Assembly (NCBI GenBank): GCA_963691655.1
Contig: OY829326.1
Span: 54,243,776-54,307,775, forward strand
Direction: 5' to 3'
From: Toxonevra muliebris
Taxonomy: Eukaryota > Arthropoda > Insecta > Diptera > Pallopteridae
DNA length: 64,000 nucleotides
Positions 57,521 to 64,000 of this stretch are shown piece after piece (positions within the stretch are counted from its first letter, which is position 1; each line of letters begins with the position of its first letter). The notes below the pieces were generated by a model. The model made no database searches and was not told where the DNA came from. It was given only the letters and a program-made list of their open reading frames with translations. Both the position numbers and the translations under genes were made by a program.

Positions 57521-57855
57521 ACTAGTCGGTCAGGCCCCAGTAACTGAAGCTATTTTTTTTTTCGCTCAAGAAATCTCTTTATGAGAAAACAAATATCAAA
57601 AGAGAACTAAACTACTCGTTGGTCTTTGTTTTGTTATTTGTGTATGCAGATAATTCGTTAGATAACTCTGAAAAATGCCGTTACTCGCTCATTTGTTATT
57701 TACTCCCGCTTAAGCAATGACTTTTACAACAATGAATGCAATGCTTTGTTCAATGAGCGAATTTTAAAAAACTCCCGACGCTAATATTTTGGAATTGGCT
57801 TAACCGATTTTAAATCTAATAGCACTTCTGGAATAAAATAGTAGTTACACTAATA
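57521..57855 (-). repeat. Dispersed repeat X, copy 2 (inverted)
   Basis: Inverted relative of 44022-44422. The right side ends in an AATAATAAATAATAATAAT tract. About 65 bp present in copy 1 (near 44055-44115) are absent here. Confidence 0.75.
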
Positions 57856-57884
57856 AATAATAATAAATAATAATAATAAATAAA

Positions 57885-58915
57885 TTATATCATTCAAATG
57901 GCCTCCATGGCTTCATTTACAGAACTCCATCCGAGAGGTCCCATTTCATATGACTCTGTTGAATAAGTTGGATTGGATCTCACCAATGGTTTCAATGATG
58001 CTATTCTCCAGTTAGCCAATTGTTGTTGGGTGATTAGCATAACCCAGCGACTTAACGTAGCCCCAAAAAAAAATTCTAAGAGCGTTATATCGCACTATCC
58101 ATTCCACATTGCTTCTTCTGGAATTAACGGGTTCTGGGAACTTTTCTTGCAAAAAATTCTAATGTAACGCCCACTGTGTGGCACATCACGCCATCTTGTT
58201 GAAACCACATGTTGTCCAGGTCTATGTCATCCAATTGAGGTCACAAAAAGTCAGATATTATGGATCGATACCATTTGTCATTGACAGTCACCGTCTGACT
58301 AATCACGTTTCAGAAAATGCATGGCCTAATGACATGCATAAAATGGAGATTATTGATACCGCTGTAGATTACTCTCTGTCCAACTGCGGAAATTTTCCTT
58401 GTTTACGAAACCTTTCAACCAAAAATATGCTTCATCACTGAAGATGATTTTTTGGCCAAAATTTAGATCCGTTTCAACTGTTCCAGAGAAAAATCAGTGA
58501 ACGTACGACAAGCTTGGTGGTCATGGGGATTCAGTTCTTCCACCAATTAAATTTTATATGGATGCATCCCCAAATTTTTTCACAAAATTCGCCAAAAACG
58601 AGGCCAAAGAAAGACCAACTCCCTGAGCACGACGAGAAGTCGAGAGGTTTGGATCTTCAGTCATACTTTCAGTACCAGCAGCATTTTTTCTCGCCTGTGT
58701 TTAGGCATCATACAGGGACTGCTCAATCGCCAACCGAACCGCTTTGCTCGAATTTCGCGTTAATTCGTTCAATTGATCGTTCGGTTGGACGATCATTTCG
58801 GCTATTCATATTTCGTATCTCGCGAAAATTTTTGCGAACAGAACACGAATTTTTATAAAAAATTTTAACAGTTTCGACTCGTTGTTGAACGGTGTAGCGC
58901 TCCTTAATAAAGTGG
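57885..58915 (-). pseudogene. Tc1/mariner-type transposase, near full length, many stops
   Basis: Minus-strand transposase readable from N- to C-terminus across frameshifts. Blocks in order: ERYTVQQRVETVKIFYKNS and RPTERSIERINAKFEQSGSV (first helix-turn-helix), TEDPNLSTSRRAQGVG, GMHPYKI and LVEELNPHDHQACRTFTDF, FSDEAYFWLKGFVNKENFRS (first Asp), TVTVNDKWYRSIISDFL and QLDDIDLDNMWFQQDGVMCH (second Asp), FFWGYVKSLGYANHPTTIG near the third Asp position, and a final SHGGHLND. At least six stops are present. It is the most complete member of this family in the window and the reference for reading the 9.6 and 51.5 kb copies. Confidence 0.85.
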
Positions 58916-59427
58916 TGAGACGTCAGAGCGATAAACTGCCAAAGTTCGGACTTAGCTATTAAAAAAGCATTTATTAAAAGTCATGACTCAAGGGTCAAGT
59001 TGAAATTTGGTGTTTGATTGTGCCATTTTTGTCATTCATGAACCTGGAAGAAGAATGAATGCTAGACTCAACAATGAGTTCAAATCAATTTTCGAGTAAG
59101 GTCCCGCCCATAGAGTTAAGTTTAACAACATAACGACATGGTATTAAACTCTATAAAAACCGGCTTGAAAAAGTATTATACAAGTGAGAACAAACACGAT
59201 GGCGATATACTTGAATCGTTCCTTTACTGCAAGTAATAACGTTACCTGTATGCATTTCAGTCTCGGCAAGCTCTCTCACCATGGATCACGTCAACTCCTC
59301 GAGATAACTCGAATGGTCGGCCACGGCGCTACCAATTCACCGACCTTTAGAGAGATGGGGACATAAGTCCCCATGGATTGACAGTAAGGCGACAGCACTG
59401 AGCCTTCCGTTGCCGTTGAGTTTCATA
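58916..59427. other. Non-coding stretch, one unrecognised 60-codon frame
   Basis: The plus frame at 59184-59366 contains LGKLSHHGSRQLLEITRMVG, which I cannot assign. No transposon end identified. Confidence 0.35.
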
Positions 59428-59655
59428 TCGCTAACTTAATTTTCTAAAGCCTTAACACGTATTTTTTAAATTTTACAGAAGAAACAAAAACTATTTTGAT
59501 ATTTAGAGAATTTGTAATTTAAACTTAAAAAACAGATCTTAAGTTTTTGGTCTATATCTCCAAAATTTTGGATATGGATGACGCTTTATAATAATCCACC
59601 AAAAACTTGATTTTAAAAAATTTGATGTTAGGGCTTTAGCAAATTAAGGTAGCGA
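59428..59655. mobile_element. 228-bp TA-flanked MITE
   Basis: The left end is TCGCTAACTTAATTTTCTAA and the inverted right end TCGCTACCTTAATTTGCTAA, extending about 30 bp with few mismatches. TA lies at 59426-59427 and 59656-59657. The TA..TCGCT border recalls the MITE at 51726-51962, although the inner TIR differs. A related right end occurs near 12205-12228. Confidence 0.78.
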
Positions 59656-59657
59656 TA

Positions 59658-62439
59658 TGTAAGTTTCTGTTTTTTTCAGTGTCGAAAATGACCTCTTCAG
59701 AAATGTCGTGGTGACCAGAAGAGTCGCAAAACTCTTAAAAGATATTTGATTGGTGGAAATCTGCTCGTGTCAAAAATCCAAATCTTTCAAAACCTCTTGA
59801 TAATTTTGCACACCACAAATTATACTCAGCTCTCACAGCGGATTCTGAGACCATTAAATTATTATTATATTTGTCTGACAATTTCTGAATCAGCATATCG
59901 ACACAAGGGATAAAAAAGCAAAAGGAAAGTTATAATTAGAAGGAACCATTTACTCAACGTGAGTTTCGGAACTCTCAGTTCCATAGCGAATCGATCTTTC
60001 GCTAGCTTTTCAGCTGTTCTACTTCTGCATTTTTCGCTCTCCTTGAAACGAATTCACAATTTCAAGATGGCGATCTAGCGTTGTCTTGGAGAAACTAGTA
60101 TGTTGTCAATTAACATCTGTTTAAGACATGATTTTCATCTATAGGAAAATTTTAGAATTCGTAGAATTTCGGTGGGGGGAAGGGGGGGGGGGCGGTTTCT
60201 ATGGACCTTATGGCGAGGTATGGACATGCTCCGCGGCCATATTTACTTCATCGGTTAGCATCGGTAATACATCACACACCCAACGTCAGAACTATATCAT
60301 AGCAGCTAGCGGCACTCCATCCCCGGGCAAGCATCGGCACAATCTTCAACGGTCAGCATCGGCAGTACATCATGGCGGGGTAAAGAATTTACGTCGCTAT
60401 AATGTTATTTTCAAATAACCTCCTCAATCTCTAAATAACTTCTTAGTTGTGGGTCTTTTAATATTCTTGTGCATGTCAATTCATTATGACTTTCCCTGGT
60501 AAGTAGTTTTGCCAAGCATCCCGTTTTCACCGGGATATCCCGTATTTTTCTTTAATTTACAAAATTAAATTTTTCTTGGGTCTTTTTATTTTGGTTTCAC
60601 GTTTAAAAATGTTTTAATATACACTCATAAAAGTAGTAGGTATTAATATAGTAAATGGCAAGAAAGATTTTCCGCAAAATCCATCAGAATGGTAAACAAA
60701 CTTTTGAAATTATTTGATAAGGAAAATTTTCTAATTGTTCGGATTATTTCCAATCGTAAATTATATATTTGAAATCAGTCATGCTGGGAAATTCAGGAGT
60801 TGTAAATAAAAATTTTCTTACCTGTAGAATTTTTTTTTCAAATGTGGATTAAATTAGATAAGATAATAATTAACTGATTTAAATTTCAGTTGGAATATCA
60901 GAATCTTTTATCCATAGCCCTAAAAGTGACACCAAGATATTATCTGATTACCGATCGTAACTTAATTTGAAGCTCAGTTTAAGTTCTGAATTCGGCTCTT
61001 GAACTTCTGAACTTAAAGAATCAGAGTCAATGTTTTTATTTGTTGCCACCTTTATACATTCATAAGTAGTAGATTATGTACTTCAGCATATTTTTAAATG
61101 ACATCACATCACATCACATGATTATCATAACTAAGTAAATTATTTTGTCATAATGACAATTACTCTGATTCATTTCTTGCAATTATTCTACTTTGTTGAT
61201 TTCTTACTTCATTTCCTTTACAAACTTCTACAACAGCAAACAAACAGTTGCCAAACAATTTAAACTCCCTCTGGCTGCAACTTTTATGCATAGCACAAAC
61301 AAATACAAAAAAAAAAAAAACAAAAAAAAGTTTATATTGGCAGCATTTGCTTCATGCGATTTGTGCCTTTAGATTCATATAGACTCATATATGACGTGAT
61401 GCGTTCGTTATTCTTTAGCAAAGCAGTAACTGATTTAATTCAGGTGTGTTCACAATTCCAACACATTAAGCGTTCGTTGAATCAATGGAATAAAAGTTAT
61501 TGAAATAATAAAGTAAACGCAATTGCACGTAGGATGTTAAAGGTGAGGTTGATGCTTCAAAGTTGTTACCGTATTTAAACGTATTGCTCTACACTATACG
61601 CTTAGTGTTGTTGTTTTTTTGCCATCCATTTCTTTATATTCACAATTTACAAACACAAACTGCACTCGTTGTTCCATTTTATTATGTATGTGAGGCAGGC
61701 AGGCAATCGGGCATACATAAATGGGTGCCGCTTAATAAAAGTTGATATCTATGTAGATATGTACATATATAGATAGATACATAGTAGTAGAGTATCTATC
61801 TACTACATTTATTTTGCTCTACCTATGATGACGATTGACATCGTCATCGCCTTCCTCATTTGTTATGTGTATGTGTGTGTGTGTTTGTGTGCCAGTGCAT
61901 AAAAAAAGCAACAACATTTTGAAGAGGTGTTTGTTTTGCTTATGGCTTATGGCTATGGTGTGGTGTTTATGTCGCTGCATTTGAGGTTTTAATCTGTCAA
62001 ATAATATTTAATTTCAATTTTTTTTTTTTCAATTCCAATTTTCACATTTTGCTAATGACAATTTAATAGACCACAATTGGATTGCGAAATTTTCAACGTG
62101 GGAATTATTGAATTTTTTAATTGACACATTTAGGAAGTTTATGTGGATGAAGTTGTTGGAACATGTTTAGAGAGATGTCGATGTGCGCATGGGTTTGTGA
62201 ACATTACATAATTTTGTATCTCAGAAACCTAAGTTGCGTCCTGGACAAATTATTACTCTATATTTATCTCAACGGCCAATATCTTTTGAATCTCAAAACT
62301 ACCAAAAATATTAGATAATGAAAAAAATATTGATATAATAATTACTATTTTTTTCATTTATTTATTTAATACAAAATATGCAAATTGTTCGTTAGTTGCT
62401 TTTATATTGCAACTAGTTGCAATAGAAAAATGAAATAAA
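59658..62439. other. Long non-coding stretch
   Basis: Contains a G-run at 60175-60192 and two copies of a CAGCATCGGYARTACATCA-like word near 60255 and 60352. A 96-codon frame at 60128-60418 spans these and is not recognisable. A CATCCCGTTTTCACCGGGAT word at 60517 resembles the left end of the hAT-like element at 38104. A GT tract lies at 61868-61890. Confidence 0.45.
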
Positions 62440-63545
62440 AAAACCAATATTCCGATCAAAAAACGCACCAAATTCGGACCAATAGCAGACCGAAAGTTAA
62501 ACCAAAAAACAATCAAAAAAATCTTTAAAAAACCCAAATAATAAACAGACTATAAATCAGACTAAAACAACGATCGATAGTAAACCAAAAATCAGACCGT
62601 AATTCAGATCGAAAAGCTGTCCAGGAGGAGATTAACAATAACAAAACAAAAACTTAAATCAAAACCGGACGATAAATCAAACCGAAATTCAAACCAAATA
62701 TTCAGCTATAACACTGGTCAAAATCAGAGCAAAAAAAAAATAATGAAAATTCAAAACAGAAGTGGATCATAAAGATAAAAAATCAGACTAAAAGTAATCC
62801 AAAAATCCGAACAAAACTTAGATCAGAAGCGGACCATAAATTCAACTGAAATTCTAATCAAAAGCAAACCAAAAGTTGAGCCATAGTTCAGACCAAAAGT
62901 AAACCAAAAATTAACCCAAAACTCGGGCCATATCCAGGCCATAAATCGAACCAAAATTCAGAACAAGAACAAACTAAAAGTCAGCCTAGAAATTCGAACC
63001 AAAAAGCAATCCAAGAATTTAAACAAAACTCAGATCAAAAGCAGATTAAAACTCTTATCGGAGACAAACCAAACCAATTAGGACAAAAACCGACTACAAA
63101 TCATACCAAAATTCAGACCGAAATTCAAACTAAAAACAAAAATCCGATCCAAACTCAGATCAAAAGCAGTTTATAAATAAAAATTCAGATCAAAATCAGA
63201 CCGTAAATCTAACTAAATTTTAATCGAAATTCGACCTAAAAGCAAACCAGAAATCCGAGCTAAACTCAGATCAAAAGCAGACTATAAATTAGACAAAAAT
63301 TTTTATCAAGAGCAAACCAAAAGTCAATCTAAATTCAGACCAAAAAGCAGTCCAAAAGTGGGCATAAAATTCGACCGAAGCTCAGGTTTCTTGGCAAACC
63401 ATAAAAAAACCAGAATTCAGACCGAAATTTGAACCAAAAAGCAAGCCAAAAATTTGTCCAACATTTAAGTCAAAAGCAGAACATAAATCGGACTAAAACT
63501 TTATCTAGAGCATTCTAAAAGTCAGACCGAAAAGTAGACTCAAAA
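62440..63545 (+). repeat. Degenerate CAGACCAAAA-type array, block 4 (longest)
   Basis: About 1.1 kb of units such as AAATTCAGACCGAAATTCAA, AAGCAGACTATAAAT, GATCAAAAGCAG and AACCAAAAGTCAG. Spacing is irregular and no fixed-length monomer is apparent, unlike a satellite. It stops directly at the AACCT tail of a retrotransposon end at 63548. Confidence 0.65.
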
Positions 63546-63547
63546 GT

Positions 63548-63700
63548 ATACTTAGGTTACGTTAGGTTAGGTTAGGTTAGGTTACGGCCTTCCGACGTAA
63601 TACCTAACGGTGGTTCAGGGAGGAATATCCGTACGGACGAGAGGTGGTTTTAGCGTGAGAATGTCACGCACTGGCTTTCTTTGCTTTCCTCCTCGTTAAA
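63548..63700 (-). repeat. Retrotransposon 3' end with (AACCT)n tail, minus strand
   Basis: The plus strand shows TTACGTTAGGTTAGGTTAGG at the left edge, followed by a unique part matching 36771-36905 (GACGAGAGGTGGTTTTAGCG). Read on the minus strand this is a 3'-UTR ending in an (AACCT)n tail, like the tail of the 31.4 kb retrotransposon. Confidence 0.65.
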
Positions 63701-63733
63701 AAAAATAAAAAAAAAAGGTTCCGTGAGGTTAGG

Positions 63734-64000
63734 TCAGAAAAAAGACAGCGTACCATCATGGAATGGCAGCGAAGATGGGAGTCATCTGAGAAGAGTTGAT
63801 GGACCTACAATCTCATTACGGATATAGAAGAGTGGATATCACGCAGACATGGTGAACTAAATTACCACATTACGCAGCTGCTTAGTGGCCATGAGTGCTT
63901 CAAGCAGTACTTGCATAAAATCAACACCGGAGAAGAAGACCCGTTTTGCCCCAGATGCGTAGAGGAACAGGAGAACGCGCAGCATATACTTTTTAAATGC
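63734..64000 (+). pseudogene. Retrotransposon ORF2 C-terminus, cut by the window edge
   Basis: An 89-codon plus-strand frame with one TGA stop: TIMEWQRRWESSEKS, stop, WTYNLITDIEEWISRRHGEL, NYHITQLLSGHECFKQYLHK, then FCPRCVEEQENAQHILFKC with a C-x2-C-x7-H-x4-C zinc-knuckle spacing. This matches the C-terminal end of R1/I-type LINE ORF2 proteins. The element would continue beyond 64000. It is on the opposite strand to the tail at 63548-63700, so the two are separate insertions. Confidence 0.75.

Noticed and set aside
1..64000. CRISPR array, operon or bacterial-type system
   Set aside because: Composition, microsatellites and transposon content are those of an insect genome. No evenly spaced identical repeats with unique spacers were seen.
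1..64000. Endogenous viral or LTR-retrovirus sequence
   Set aside because: I found no protease, integrase, envelope or capsid-like segment and no paired LTRs.

Overview
The window looks like non-coding DNA, intronic or intergenic, from a higher fly, most likely a tephritid fruit fly or a close relative. The base composition is strongly AT-rich. It carries short (GT)n, (CAA)n, (CAG)n and ACATATGTATGT-type microsatellites, and mariner, hAT, piggyBac, Harbinger, Jockey-like and RNase H-bearing retrotransposon remnants of the kind typical of dipteran genomes. The species assignment is inference. I found no convincing exon of a host protein gene, no rRNA and no functional tRNA. Every protein-like signal I could name belongs to a transposable element.

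Layout. 0-6.5 kb: a degenerate CAGACCAAAA-type array, three small palindromic elements and a 1.4 kb stretch unusually rich in GATC. 6.6-10.1 kb: a Jockey-like LINE copy (minus strand) split by a 1.08 kb non-autonomous hAT element with visible target-site duplications (TSDs), then a deleted Tc1/mariner-type transposase. 10.6-18.4 kb: a second copy of the 76-bp element, a 1.3 kb hAT-like element with a perfect 8-bp duplication, a piggyBac transposase remnant, and two mariner elements 18 bp apart; one is full length with four stops, the other is internally deleted with terminal inverted repeats (TIRs) of about 185 bp. 20.4-22.6 kb: a pogo-like element with a second copy of the full-length mariner nested inside. 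23.6-32.6 kb: an inverted array block, a mariner fragment interrupted by hAT copy 2, and an RNase H retrotransposon tail lying between inverted repeats. 35.6-45 kb: long-TIR foldback-like elements, another hAT-like element with an 8-bp duplication, and several two-copy dispersed repeats. 48-64 kb: a tRNA-derived SINE head, a PIF/Harbinger element, a Tc1/mariner pseudogene with a MITE inserted at TA, an RNase H fragment, hAT copy 3, another Tc1/mariner pseudogene, a second TA-flanked MITE, the longest array block, and two retrotransposon ends at the right edge.

The elements do not form a working system. They are a layered record of insertions, and nesting orders several events: the Jockey copy is older than hAT copy 1, mariner 27.7 kb is older than hAT copy 2, the pogo-like element is older than mariner B, and Tc1/mariner 51.5 kb is older than its MITE. 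The most unusual unexplained signals are the four blocks of degenerate CAGACCAAAA arrays, the GATC-dense stretch at 3.8-5.3 kb, and the pair of exactly 76-bp palindromic elements with 4-bp duplications. I do not see evidence for a new multi-gene system.
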